NCBI GenBank assembly: GCA_016845065.1
Contig: JAERTG010000095.1
Span: 1 to 64,000 of the forward strand
Source of the DNA: Fidelibacterota bacterium
Lineage (GTDB): Bacteria > Fidelibacterota > UBA8477 > JABMPR01
Direction of reading: 5' to 3'
Length of the DNA: 64,000 nt
The first letter of the stretch is position 1; each line of letters starts with the position of its first letter. A program made the position numbers and the translations under genes. The notes below the pieces were generated by a model. It saw only the letters and a program-made list of their open reading frames with translations. It was not told where the DNA came from and did not search any database. Shown here in pieces: positions 27,437-36,066 of this stretch.

Positions 27437-27466
27437 TTGCATATCTTGTTGTTTTGGTGTTATAGT
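27437..27466 (+). promoter_or_regulatory. Probable sigma-70 promoter of the GntR operon
   Basis: TTGCAT at 27437-27442 and TATAGT at 27461-27466 are separated by 18 bases, 30 bp before the start codon. The -10 box sits on the palindromic operator, as expected for a repressed promoter. The assignment is by consensus only. Confidence 0.6.
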
Positions 27467-27483
27467 ATTGTAGAACACCAAAA
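27452..27483. promoter_or_regulatory. Palindromic operator, probably bound by the adjacent GntR regulator
   Basis: There are perfect 10-bp inverted arms, TTTTGGTGTT at 27452-27461 and AACACCAAAA at 27474-27483, around a 12-base spacer. They overlap the -10 box and end 13 bp before the regulator's ATG. The size and placement fit a dimeric GntR/YtrA repressor that controls its own operon. Confidence 0.75.
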
Positions 27484-27496
27484 GAGGTGAAAGAAA

Positions 27497-27865
27497 ATGA
27501 ACTTTGATCAAAAAACACCGATCTACCAACAACTGGCTGAGTCTATTCGCCAGGACATACTTTCAGGAGCGCTACCTGCTGAAACAGCAATACCTTCTGT
27601 CAGACAGATTTCTGTTGAGTATGGACTGAATCCTCAGACCGTATTAAACGCAACTCAATTACTAATTCAGGAGGGTCTCTTGGAAAAAAGAAGAGGACTG
27701 GGCATGTTTGTCCAAAGCAATGCACGCAAACAGCTCAATAAGAGCGCTAGCGATCGCTTTAAAAATGAAACCATTCAATCGCTTGTCCAGGAAGCTCAAC
27801 TGCTATCCATCTCTCAAGCGGACCTGATTGAACTCATACAGAAAAGCTATGGGGAGGAAGTCTGA
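27497..27865 (+). CDS. GntR-family (YtrA subfamily) transcriptional regulator
   Basis: This 122-residue cytoplasmic DNA-binding protein has an N-terminal winged helix-turn-helix (about 10-75) with PIYQQLAESIRQDILSGAL, AIPSVRQISVEYGLNPQTV and the wing GLLEKRRGLGMFV. The short helical tail (about 45 residues) has no large ligand domain, typical of YtrA regulators, which usually repress a linked ABC transporter. A ribosome-binding site (GAGGTG) lies seven bases upstream. The stop overlaps the next start (TGATG), so it is coupled to the ABC ATPase. The palindrome at its promoter suggests autoregulation. Confidence 0.9.
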   Translation: MNFDQKTPIYQQLAESIRQDILSGALPAETAIPSVRQISVEYGLNPQTVLNATQLLIQEGLLEKRRGLGMFVQSNARKQLNKSASDRFKNETIQSLVQEAQLLSISQADLIELIQKSYGEEV

Positions 27866-28722
27866 TGTCTGCCCTCATTGAATTAAAAAACGTAAGTAAA
27901 TCCTATGGTGATCTCAAAGCACTGGATGCTGTAAATCTTGAAATCCCAGCTGGAAAAATAGTTGGTCTTGTTGGTCCCAATGGTGCAGGCAAAACAACCC
28001 TTTTGCGAGCACTCACAGGTGAATTGGATTACCAGGGAGAAGCCAAGGTTCTGGATTGCGAACCTCGAACACAACGGGCTGATCTTATGGGAAAAACAGG
28101 TGTCATCCACGACATTGCTGTACTGCCATCCTGGATGAAGGTTAATGAACTACTGGATTTTCTCAGTGGTATCCATTCTGGATTCCATCGGGAAAAAGCA
28201 GAGGCCTTTCTCAAAACAACCACAATTCCCATGGATAAAAAGATCAAGACCCTGAGTAAAGGTATGAAGACACAGCTGCATCTGGCGGTTACCCTTTCAG
28301 CAGACTCCCGACTGCTCATTCTGGATGAGCCTACTCATGGCTTGGATATTCTTTTCAGGAAACAACTATATACCAGTGTCCTTGAAGATTACTTCGATGA
28401 AGAGAAATCTATCCTGATTTCAACCCATCAGATTGAAGAAGTTGAGCATATCCTTAGCGATGTCATCTTCATCAATAAAGGGAAAATCCTGCTCTATGCC
28501 AGCATCGAGGAACTTGGCAAACGTTTTACACAATTAACCATACCAGCAGATCAGGCAGACACACTGAGAGAACAACTCAAACCCATGAGTGAGTATGGCA
28601 TTCTTGGACGTAGAGTCTTTTTATTAGAAAATACTGAGAGTAAAGCACTGATAGGTTTGGGCGAAATCCAAACCCCATCAGTCGCTGATATTTTTGTTGC
28701 TCTTATGGGAGGTGAGTCATGA
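27865..28722 (+). CDS. ABC transporter ATP-binding protein (YtrB/BcrA-like)
   Basis: This 285-residue ATPase has Walker A GPNGAGKTT (37-45), the signature LSKGMKTQL, Walker B LLILDEPTHGLD and the switch His in STHQIEE. The LSKGM signature is usual in the ABC-2 drug-resistance and YtrB-like group, and a C-terminal domain of about 80 residues follows. It powers the permease encoded next, with which it overlaps by 4 bp. The substrate is unknown; linked YtrA-type systems often respond to cell-wall stress or antibiotics, which is family knowledge, not shown here. Confidence 0.92.
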   Translation: MSALIELKNVSKSYGDLKALDAVNLEIPAGKIVGLVGPNGAGKTTLLRALTGELDYQGEAKVLDCEPRTQRADLMGKTGVIHDIAVLPSWMKVNELLDFLSGIHSGFHREKAEAFLKTTTIPMDKKIKTLSKGMKTQLHLAVTLSADSRLLILDEPTHGLDILFRKQLYTSVLEDYFDEEKSILISTHQIEEVEHILSDVIFINKGKILLYASIEELGKRFTQLTIPADQADTLREQLKPMSEYGILGRRVFLLENTESKALIGLGEIQTPSVADIFVALMGGES

Positions 28723-29720
28723 AACCAATGTTGATCCTGTTAAAACGTGAATGGCTGGAATGGCAGCGGGTGGTCATTGGCACCATCCTGGTCATTACTT
28801 TTCTAAATCTCCTTATGCTACTATCAGTGTCTCGTGGTTCAGATTTCTTCCACTCAGAACTGGAGAAGGAGGGTCATATCCTCATCGAAGATATTCAATT
28901 CAGTGATGAGGACGAAGAGTTTGATGTAGATGTCCGCATGAATGGAAACGATGTAGAGCTGAGCATTGATGGAGATGGATCTCCTCGAAGCGTTGAACAG
29001 ATGCTGCAGAAAGTTGCCCTGCCAGTCGCCTTTGGTCTTCGACTAGGGATGATGGGTACCTTCGGATTCATACTATTTCTCAGCCTCTTCTATTTTTCAG
29101 ATGCTATTTATAAGGAACGTGCCGACAACAGCACGCTTTTCTACCGCAGTTTACCCGTCAATGATCATATGCTGCTCGGCTCAAAAATAGCTGCTGGACT
29201 TATTGGTGTGATTGGGTTAACCCTCTTTCTTTCCATAGAATATCTGGCATTCCTCCGAACTGCAATCTGGATCATGGGTGAACCATTCACCTCCCTGGCA
29301 AGTCTCGTCTTGAATCAGATATCCTACCTGAGACTTATTTGGGACTGGTTTGGCTATTTGATTTTTGCTGCCCTCCATATGGCCCCTCTTGCCTTATTCC
29401 TGATGCTGGTTGGAACCTATGTAAAAGGTCGTCCACTCCTGATTGGAATTGGAGCCCCTATTCTTGTCTCCATCAGTTGGGCTATCATTTTCCAAAGTGC
29501 TGCTCTGCTTCGAACCATTGGAAAATTCTTTTGGGGTTTTAACCAGGTTATCATCGATCAATGGGAAATGATGGAAAAGGGACTTGATTCGGATATGAAC
29601 ATATATGGCAATTTCTGGGCATATATCTTCAACGCTGACACTGCTATTTCCATTTTGGTATCGGCCTTGCTTTATTATGGCATATGGCACACGTATCGAA
29701 AAAATATACCGACAGGCTAA
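28719..29720 (+). CDS. ABC-2 type transporter permease with acidic extracytoplasmic loop
   Basis: This 333-residue membrane protein has about six helices. The first (about 15-38) is followed by a strongly acidic loop (about 41-98) with DIQFSDEDEEFDVDVRMNGNDVELS, then a block of five more helices. It pairs with the ATPase encoded immediately upstream (4-bp overlap) to form an ABC-2-like exporter. The acidic loop is unusual and could bind a cationic ligand or metal, which is inference. The next gene, for an exported acidic protein, begins 32 bp later. Confidence 0.85.
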   Translation: MKPMLILLKREWLEWQRVVIGTILVITFLNLLMLLSVSRGSDFFHSELEKEGHILIEDIQFSDEDEEFDVDVRMNGNDVELSIDGDGSPRSVEQMLQKVALPVAFGLRLGMMGTFGFILFLSLFYFSDAIYKERADNSTLFYRSLPVNDHMLLGSKIAAGLIGVIGLTLFLSIEYLAFLRTAIWIMGEPFTSLASLVLNQISYLRLIWDWFGYLIFAALHMAPLALFLMLVGTYVKGRPLLIGIGAPILVSISWAIIFQSAALLRTIGKFFWGFNQVIIDQWEMMEKGLDSDMNIYGNFWAYIFNADTAISILVSALLYYGIWHTYRKNIPTG

Positions 29721-29752
29721 TACCTCGGAGCTTTGGAGAAAAGGAATTTAAC

Positions 29753-30574
29753 ATGAAAACAAGAACCGCATTAATTATAGCAATTATTCTTGGTGTTTTC
29801 ACCTATACCCTGCCCCTATATGCAGGCGACAAAGAACATCACATCAAGGAAAAAACAGTCCTTGAAATTCCTGTGGTAGGAAAGATTACAACCTCGACAT
29901 CAAGCTATCTCTCAGGCTGCAGGCTAAAAGAGGACACCTCAATCAAGATGCATAACACACTGATAAAAATAGTGAGTGAATCTGATGGTAAAAGTACTGA
30001 GGTGATTCTTTCCAACCTGTGCGAGGAAGTTCAGTGGCAATACAATGAAGATTCTGACACTTTTTCCCCTCACTCTTTCTCCGATCTGCGTGAAATGAAA
30101 GCCAATGAAAACAGTAACCACGAAACTCATATTGATATGGGGTCAGATCAAAATGATATAGATGAGCTCCCAAAAATGGTCCGTGAAATACTGGGTTATG
30201 AAAAAAATATAAATGGTTTCAAAGCCAGGAAAGTAGTCACTTCTGTTTATCCCGAAGATTCTGACACTCGCATCATCGTGGAAGAATTCTACACAACCAG
30301 ATCACAGGCTCTGACAAAAATATCAAAAGCACGAGAAGATTTGAACCAGAAACTCGGTTACGATGAAGATCATGTGGAAGGGGTTCCCTCTCTTGTGGAT
30401 GTCATTTACGAAAGCATTAAAAAGGATAAAGAGTGGGCACGTCCAGATGGTGAAATCGTCAGGTTTGTGATAAGGTTATTGGATGAAGATGATGACGATA
30501 TCTTCACGATGAAGTACGATGTAATAGAAGCTGAGACAACTCGATATCACGAGGATCATTTTGCACTTAAGTGA
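29753..30574 (+). CDS. Exported acidic protein of unknown function
   Basis: From ATG 29753 (AAGGA eight to ten bases upstream) this is 273 residues with a signal peptide ending LPLYAG. An upstream start at 29684 would overlap the permease and bury the signal. The mature protein is acidic, with clusters such as LLDEDDDDIF, and has two cysteines about 30 residues apart that could form a disulphide. No family is recognised. Its place directly after a GntR-controlled ABC exporter suggests a periplasmic or outer-membrane partner. Confidence 0.72.
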   Translation: MKTRTALIIAIILGVFTYTLPLYAGDKEHHIKEKTVLEIPVVGKITTSTSSYLSGCRLKEDTSIKMHNTLIKIVSESDGKSTEVILSNLCEEVQWQYNEDSDTFSPHSFSDLREMKANENSNHETHIDMGSDQNDIDELPKMVREILGYEKNINGFKARKVVTSVYPEDSDTRIIVEEFYTTRSQALTKISKAREDLNQKLGYDEDHVEGVPSLVDVIYESIKKDKEWARPDGEIVRFVIRLLDEDDDDIFTMKYDVIEAETTRYHEDHFALK

Positions 30575-30740
30575 GTTACTGAATCCTGCGAGATGATGTT
30601 TCAGAATTTATACTCATGACCTGAGCAAGTGGCATATTGATTGCCGAATAAAAGAAAGTTCGAAGTGAATTGGGTCGGTTCACATTGACTGGATAAAATG
30701 ACACCTATACCGACTCACAATTACTAAAGGGTTCAATCTC

Positions 30741-31544
30741 ATGGAAAACGCATCATTTATTCAACGGATTGTAAATTTATTTTTTACTCCAAGTAAAGCC
30801 TTTGATGATTTAGTTGATGGGGTTTCATATAAGGATTGGCTCTATCCCCTCCTCATCGTGGTAGCGGGACTTATTGTCCTGCCTCTTTTTTATAGAGATA
30901 TTAGCCTAGATGAAGGTGAGGATCGGCTAAATAAAATTATTCGTTCAATTGAGAATAATGCTGATATGCCTGAAGAGCAAAAATCTGCATACCTCGAGAA
31001 AATGTACGAAGGTTATGATAAAGTTGAGGATACTAGAGAGAACCCGCTTGCCCTCAGGAACTTGTGGGGCTATTTCTTACTACCTATCATGCTTTTCGTC
31101 ATGACAGCTTTTTTTGCTGCCATCCTATTGCTGGTCGGAAATTTTGGGATGGGGGGCAAAATCAAATTTTTCCAGATGTTCACCATGGTGATGATGACCT
31201 ACATGATAGGTGGCAATGGATTTTTTATGAATATGATTCCAGGAGTCGGAACACTGGAACTCATGGTCAAAACCCCCATGATTGTTATGAAGGAATCTAC
31301 AAACCTCGTATTGAGTCCTGCCCTCATGTTTGATCAGGTCGAAAGCTTTTTTCAATATTTTCTAAACCAACTCGATATATTCCGGATATGGGGTATGGTA
31401 GTTATGGGGTTCGGTTTTGCTAGACTCTATAACAAGCCAACGGCTACAGGTATCATGGCAGTAGGGTTTCCCTGGCTCATACTTGTCTCCATTGGTGCCG
31501 CCCTTATGAAAGCTAATTCTGTGGCCATGGGCTCACTCAACTAA
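30741..31544 (+). CDS. YIP1-family membrane protein
   Basis: This 267-residue protein begins with a soluble amphipathic stretch (FIQRIVNLFFTPSKAFDDL) that is the hallmark start of bacterial YIP1-domain proteins, followed by about five membrane helices. A charged soluble loop (about 50-105) lies between helices one and two. The role of the family in bacteria is not established. It begins 166 bp after the acidic exported protein; TTGACT and TATACC near 30745-30771 are only 15 bases apart, so a separate promoter is uncertain. It precedes the TolC-like gene by 32 bp and probably shares its operon. Confidence 0.8.
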   Translation: MENASFIQRIVNLFFTPSKAFDDLVDGVSYKDWLYPLLIVVAGLIVLPLFYRDISLDEGEDRLNKIIRSIENNADMPEEQKSAYLEKMYEGYDKVEDTRENPLALRNLWGYFLLPIMLFVMTAFFAAILLLVGNFGMGGKIKFFQMFTMVMMTYMIGGNGFFMNMIPGVGTLELMVKTPMIVMKESTNLVLSPALMFDQVESFFQYFLNQLDIFRIWGMVVMGFGFARLYNKPTATGIMAVGFPWLILVSIGAALMKANSVAMGSLN

Positions 31545-31576
31545 CCAATAATTAATATTTACGATAGGAAAATTCA

Positions 31577-32842
31577 ATGCGCTCAAAAATAATAGGGTCT
31601 CTATTCGTTATTCTGGTCTCCATGCCCGGATATAGCCAGGCAAACTCGCCCATCACTCTAGACGATTGCATTCGTATCGGGTTGGAGAATAATCAATCAC
31701 TGAAAATTAACCGCTATGAAACCGACCGGAGTGTATCACAGGCTAAGAGCAATATTGGCATGGTTCTGCCCGTGGTAAATTTTTCCGTTACCGGTGGAAG
31801 TACTGATATAGCTGGGTTGGGTTGGAATGATGGTTATTCCTCCTCTCTTACCCTATCGCAGAACATTTGGGATGGTGGTGCATGGTGGAACACATTGAAA
31901 TCTGCCAAGGTTGCACAGGATGCAGCATCCATCCAGTATGAGAGTTATGAAGTTAATACTGTATACAAAATCAAGGCTGCCTACTATAACTATCTCTCAA
32001 CCCAACAATTGCTGGATGTCTACCGTGAAAATCTCACAACAAGCGAGTATCAGCACCAACTCACATTGGAAAGGTTCAAACTTGGAGCTGCCTCACAGAA
32101 CGACACCCTCAGAACCAGAGTAAACATTGAGCGTTCCCGTCTTCAGATCGTCAATGGAGAGGTTGATCTGCAGTCAAGGTCTCGGAACCTTAACATCATA
32201 CTAGGTCGTGATGCAAATGACCCACTTTCACTGGTGAATCCTGCCTGGGAAGCCGTGGTAGTTCCTGGAGTAGATCAAATAATGGATGAAGTTCTGGCTT
32301 CAAATCATTCACTGAAATTATTGGAACAAAACAAAGAAATCATGGACTATAATGTCAAAATAGCCAGGTCAGGCTACATGCCCTCCCTGGGAATGTCTGC
32401 TTCTTATGGAAATAATGGAGCCACCGCATTGGGTGATGTTTTTGGTGAGAGCACTTCTTCAAAGTCAGCAGGTATTTCACTCAGTTGGAATTTGTTCAAC
32501 GGAACCCGGACCAGCCGTGGTGTTGAGCAGGGAAAGATTAATGCAAAACTTGCCGTGGAAAATTATGCTCTATCAGAAAGAAATCTCCGCAAGGAACTCA
32601 CTCAGACACTAGAGCAAATGGATGCTCTGAATGAATCAGTTACTATCTCTCAGCTTATTTTAACTGCCTCGGAACAGGATCTTCTCCTGGCTCAGGAACA
32701 GTACAAAATTGGGTCTCTTTCCATTCTGGATGTATTGAGAATTACAGCAAGCTACGAAGATGCAAAATCAAATTTAATTCGCACTCAACACAATCTGAAA
32801 GTTGCTGAAGCAGGACTGCTTCAATTGATGGGAAAGCGTTAA
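31577..32842 (+). CDS. TolC-family outer-membrane efflux protein
   Basis: This 421-residue protein has a signal peptide (MRSKIIGSLFVILVSMPGYSQA) followed by two OEP repeats. Each has the typical start (ITLDDCIRIGLENNQSLKI; second half near MDEVLASNHSLKLLEQNKEI) and long heptad-rich helices that form the periplasmic tunnel (LRKELTQTLEQMDALNES...LLLAQEQYKIGSLSILDVLR). It forms a trimeric channel across the outer membrane and should be the exit duct for the MacA/MacB-like pump encoded next. The length is normal. The next gene begins 9 bp later. Confidence 0.92.
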   Translation: MRSKIIGSLFVILVSMPGYSQANSPITLDDCIRIGLENNQSLKINRYETDRSVSQAKSNIGMVLPVVNFSVTGGSTDIAGLGWNDGYSSSLTLSQNIWDGGAWWNTLKSAKVAQDAASIQYESYEVNTVYKIKAAYYNYLSTQQLLDVYRENLTTSEYQHQLTLERFKLGAASQNDTLRTRVNIERSRLQIVNGEVDLQSRSRNLNIILGRDANDPLSLVNPAWEAVVVPGVDQIMDEVLASNHSLKLLEQNKEIMDYNVKIARSGYMPSLGMSASYGNNGATALGDVFGESTSSKSAGISLSWNLFNGTRTSRGVEQGKINAKLAVENYALSERNLRKELTQTLEQMDALNESVTISQLILTASEQDLLLAQEQYKIGSLSILDVLRITASYEDAKSNLIRTQHNLKVAEAGLLQLMGKR

Positions 32843-32851
32843 GGGGTTGAT

Positions 32852-34093
32852 ATGTCCAAAAAGAAAATCATAATAATTGTTCTGGTTGTCCTCGTTGTAG
32901 CTATAGGTGGATTTTTCGCTGTTAAAAAGGATCAGAGTAATACAAAGGAAGTTCAATCTGCAAAAGTTGAACGTGGTCAAGTCGTCCATAAGGTAGCTGC
33001 ATCAGGACGAATCCAACCAGTGGTTGAAGTAGATGTAAGTGCCGATGTAGCTGGCCGGGTAATACGTATGGCCGTCAAGGAAGGTGATTGGGTTGAGAAA
33101 GGTCAATTTCTGGCACAGCTGGATGCTACCCGCTACAAAGCGGATGTTGATCGTGCTGAACAGGTACTAGCTGCATCAGAAGCTTCCCTTTCGCTTGCTG
33201 AACTTGAGAAGAATCAGCAGTTTGAACTGTTTCAGAAAAAATTAGTAAGTGAACTCATCTACCAAGGAGCGCTTGTTCGCTTTCAGCAGAGCATGTCAGC
33301 TAAAAAACAGGCTGAAGCCGCATTGGCTCAATCCCAGGATAATTACAAAAAGACCATGATGTTTGCACCCATGTCGGGCACCGTTACCCTGGTCAATAAA
33401 GAAGTCGGAGAAATGGCATTGGGTTCTGCTTTTAGTAGGGACATCATCATGATCATTGCGGACCTGAATGAAATGGAAGTTCTGGTTGATGTGAACGAAA
33501 ATGATGTTGTAGATGTTTCTCTTGGCGATACAACTGAAATTGAGATTGATGCGCTACAGGACACCATGTTTCAAGGTATCGTAACTGAAATTGCCCACAG
33601 CGCCCAAAATACTGGTGGTGGTAGCCTGGATCAGGTTACAAATTTCAAGGTTCAAATTCGTCTTTTAGACCCTCCACCTGAAATTCGCCCTGGAATGTCT
33701 GCAGCAGTGGATATCCGGTCAGATGTTCAAAATGATGTTCTCTTTGTTCCCATTCAAAGCATCACTATGAGAAAACCCCTGCAACTCAATGAAAAACAGG
33801 ATAAAGAGCTTTCGCGAGCTGACAGCAGCATGAACATGGAAGATGATGATCTTGAGCCCGTTGAAGTCGTATTTGTCCTCGTCGATAGTGAAAAAGGCAA
33901 GGGCAAGGAAGTCATCCAACGGGAAGTTGTTACGGGGATTATTGGAGAGAGGGATTTTGAAATCTTGTCAGGGCTAGAGCTAGATGATGAAATTGTCACC
34001 GGCCCCTATAAGGAAATCAGTCGTGGTCTCAATGATGGCGACAAGGTAAAGATCACAAAACGCAAAAAGTTTAACGCTGAAGACAAGAAATAA
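32852..34093 (+). CDS. MacA-like periplasmic adaptor (membrane fusion protein)
   Basis: This 413-residue protein has one N-terminal membrane helix (about 5-22), a split lipoyl-like domain ([25 protein letters not shown] and [18 protein letters not shown]), a coiled-coil hairpin between them (about 105-160) and beta-barrel and membrane-proximal domains ([21 protein letters not shown]). This is the adaptor that links an inner-membrane ABC permease to a TolC channel. An extra charged insert ([25 protein letters not shown]) sits in the C-terminal half. It is flanked by tolC-like and macB-like genes on the same strand. Confidence 0.92.
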   Translation: MSKKKIIIIVLVVLVVAIGGFFAVKKDQSNTKEVQSAKVERGQVVHKVAASGRIQPVVEVDVSADVAGRVIRMAVKEGDWVEKGQFLAQLDATRYKADVDRAEQVLAASEASLSLAELEKNQQFELFQKKLVSELIYQGALVRFQQSMSAKKQAEAALAQSQDNYKKTMMFAPMSGTVTLVNKEVGEMALGSAFSRDIIMIIADLNEMEVLVDVNENDVVDVSLGDTTEIEIDALQDTMFQGIVTEIAHSAQNTGGGSLDQVTNFKVQIRLLDPPPEIRPGMSAAVDIRSDVQNDVLFVPIQSITMRKPLQLNEKQDKELSRADSSMNMEDDDLEPVEVVFVLVDSEKGKGKEVIQREVVTGIIGERDFEILSGLELDDEIVTGPYKEISRGLNDGDKVKITKRKKFNAEDKK

Positions 34094-34137
34094 TCAACCA
34101 TAGTCAAGATTACGACAAATTAAAACACGGACAAACT

Positions 34138-34836
34138 ATGTCATTAATACAGGTCAAAGACCTTTATAAAATATACCAGATGGGTAATACAGAGGTGCGT
34201 GCCCTGGATGGGGTTTCAGTATCCATCGATCAAAATGAATATGTGTCCATCATGGGTCCATCTGGCTCTGGGAAATCTACGCTGATGAACCTCCTGGGAT
34301 GCCTGGATACACCTACATCAGGTGAATTCTTCATGGATGGAATAAATGTGGCTACCATGGGTGATGATGAATTGGCCCATATCCGAAACAAAAAAATCGG
34401 GTTCGTATTTCAGACCTTCAACCTGCTTCCGAAATCAACCAGTTTAAGAAATGTCGAATTACCACTTATCTACAATGGTGAAATCAAGGCTCATGAGCGT
34501 AGGGATATGGCCATTAAAGCCCTCACAAGGGTAAATCTAGGCGATCGAGTAAGTCATAAACCCAATGAGCTATCTGGTGGTCAGAGACAACGTGTCGCTG
34601 TAGCCAGGGCTCTGGTAAATAATCCAGCAATTATTCTAGCTGATGAACCGACTGGTAATTTGGATTCAAAAACTGGTGAAGAAATCATGTCTCTTTTCGA
34701 TGAACTTCACAAACAGGGTAACACCATTATCCTGGTTACACATGAAGAGCATATTGCTGCTCATGCTTCCCGAGTGGTTCGACTCCTTGATGGCAAAATC
34801 GCAGTAGACGAAGCCACTGAGAAGGGCAAAAAATAA
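34138..34836 (+). CDS. MacB/LolD-type ABC ATPase
   Basis: This 232-residue ATPase has Walker A GPSGSGKS (40-47), the Q-loop in [11 protein letters not shown], the signature LSGGQRQR, Walker [12 protein letters not shown] and the switch His in LVTHEEH. This is the FtsE/LolD/MacB group, which drives mechanotransmission rather than classic transmembrane transport. It is a separate polypeptide here, unlike E. coli MacB, where the ATPase and permease are fused. Two permease genes follow at 4- and 5-bp spacings, so the complex may contain one ATPase pair and two different permeases. Confidence 0.94.
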   Translation: MSLIQVKDLYKIYQMGNTEVRALDGVSVSIDQNEYVSIMGPSGSGKSTLMNLLGCLDTPTSGEFFMDGINVATMGDDELAHIRNKKIGFVFQTFNLLPKSTSLRNVELPLIYNGEIKAHERRDMAIKALTRVNLGDRVSHKPNELSGGQRQRVAVARALVNNPAIILADEPTGNLDSKTGEEIMSLFDELHKQGNTIILVTHEEHIAAHASRVVRLLDGKIAVDEATEKGKK

Positions 34837-34840
34837 CCCA

Positions 34841-36061
34841 ATGAAAAGTTTCTTCTGGGAAAACTTACGTATCGCTCTCTCTGAATTGTGGGGGCACAAA
34901 ACACGGTCAATTCTTACTGGAACCGGGATCGTCATCGGAATCATCGCTGTCTCCCTCATGTCTACCTTGATAAATGGCGTGGACGGTCTGTTTGAGGAAA
35001 GTATGAAATTCCTGGGACGAGGAAATTTATATGTTGAGAAGTGGCCATGGTTTGGTGACGAAGATTGGTGGACTTTGAGAAATAGACCCCGCATTGAACT
35101 AGAAATGGCAGACGAGATAAAAGAGCGTTCGCAGTATGCAATGGTGGTTGCAGCAGAGCGAGGACGATCAGCCAATCTCAGCTACAAAGAATTGTCCGCA
35201 GAAAATATCTACATCCATGGTGTTACTGCCAACTATCCGGAAGTTTCAACAGTTGATGTGGAGTTTGGCAGGTTTTTTACTGAATCGGAAGATAGAACTG
35301 GAGCCCAGGTAGTCTTGCTCGGTTCCGAGGTAGCAAAAACTCTCTTCCCACAAGGAAATCCCATTGATAAAATGATCTTTGCTGGATCAAAACGTTTCAG
35401 GGTTATCGGCGTTCTGGCTGAAATGGGAAAATTCATGGGTGCATTTTCAAATGATACTCAGGTAATCATTCCCCTAGCCACATTTAACAAAATTTTTCAT
35501 GGTCCCTGGGGGCGCAGGAGTATCACAGTTAAGGTCCCGGAACATCTCGTAGAAGACGCCAAAGAAGAGCTACGAGGTGTTGTCCGGGTATTGCGTGGAC
35601 TCAAACCAGAGGAAAAGGATAATTTTGCCATCAATCAGCAAAATGCCTTTCGACAATCCTATCAGGGAATCAAACTGGCAATCGGTGGAACGGGAATGAT
35701 CATTACAGCACTCTCCCTCCTGGTAGGTGGAATTGGAATTGCCAATATCATGTTCGTATCTGTTAAGGAGCGTACACGAGAAATTGGAGTGCGGAAAGCA
35801 CTAGGTGCGACCCGTCGTCAAATCCAGGGACAATTTCTCATTGAAGCGATGGTCATCACTGCTTCTGGTGGATTGGTGGGATTGATCATCTCTACGATAA
35901 TAAGCATGGCAATCAGTGAATTTTTATTCCCTGCTAACATGTCGTTTGGTGTGGCTTTTATGGCAATTGCACTGAGTGCTGGAGTGGGGTTGTTTGCTGG
36001 TCTGGCTCCAGCTCGAAAAGGAGCAAAATTGGATCCCATCGAAGCCTTGAGATACGAGTAA
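34841..36061 (+). CDS. MacB/FtsX-type ABC permease, first copy
   Basis: This 406-residue permease has an N-terminal helix (about 20-42), a large periplasmic domain of the MacB core type (about 45-280), and three C-terminal helices of the FtsX domain, with the coupling motif ERTREIGVRKALGATRRQI between the first two. It works with the ATPase encoded just upstream and probably with the second permease encoded 5 bp downstream. The substrate is unknown; relatives move lipoproteins, peptides, siderophores or macrolides. Confidence 0.92.
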   Translation: MKSFFWENLRIALSELWGHKTRSILTGTGIVIGIIAVSLMSTLINGVDGLFEESMKFLGRGNLYVEKWPWFGDEDWWTLRNRPRIELEMADEIKERSQYAMVVAAERGRSANLSYKELSAENIYIHGVTANYPEVSTVDVEFGRFFTESEDRTGAQVVLLGSEVAKTLFPQGNPIDKMIFAGSKRFRVIGVLAEMGKFMGAFSNDTQVIIPLATFNKIFHGPWGRRSITVKVPEHLVEDAKEELRGVVRVLRGLKPEEKDNFAINQQNAFRQSYQGIKLAIGGTGMIITALSLLVGGIGIANIMFVSVKERTREIGVRKALGATRRQIQGQFLIEAMVITASGGLVGLIISTIISMAISEFLFPANMSFGVAFMAIALSAGVGLFAGLAPARKGAKLDPIEALRYE

Positions 36062-36066
36062 GTCTC

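Larger units (their letters stand above)
27081..27496. other. Intergenic region carrying the GntR promoter and operator
   Basis: This 416-bp gap separates the divergent pseudopilin and GntR genes. I find no credible coding sequence in it; a 65-codon open frame at 27158-27355 has no good ribosome-binding site or recognisable content. Only its right end (27437-27483) shows clear control signals, annotated separately. Confidence 0.55.
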
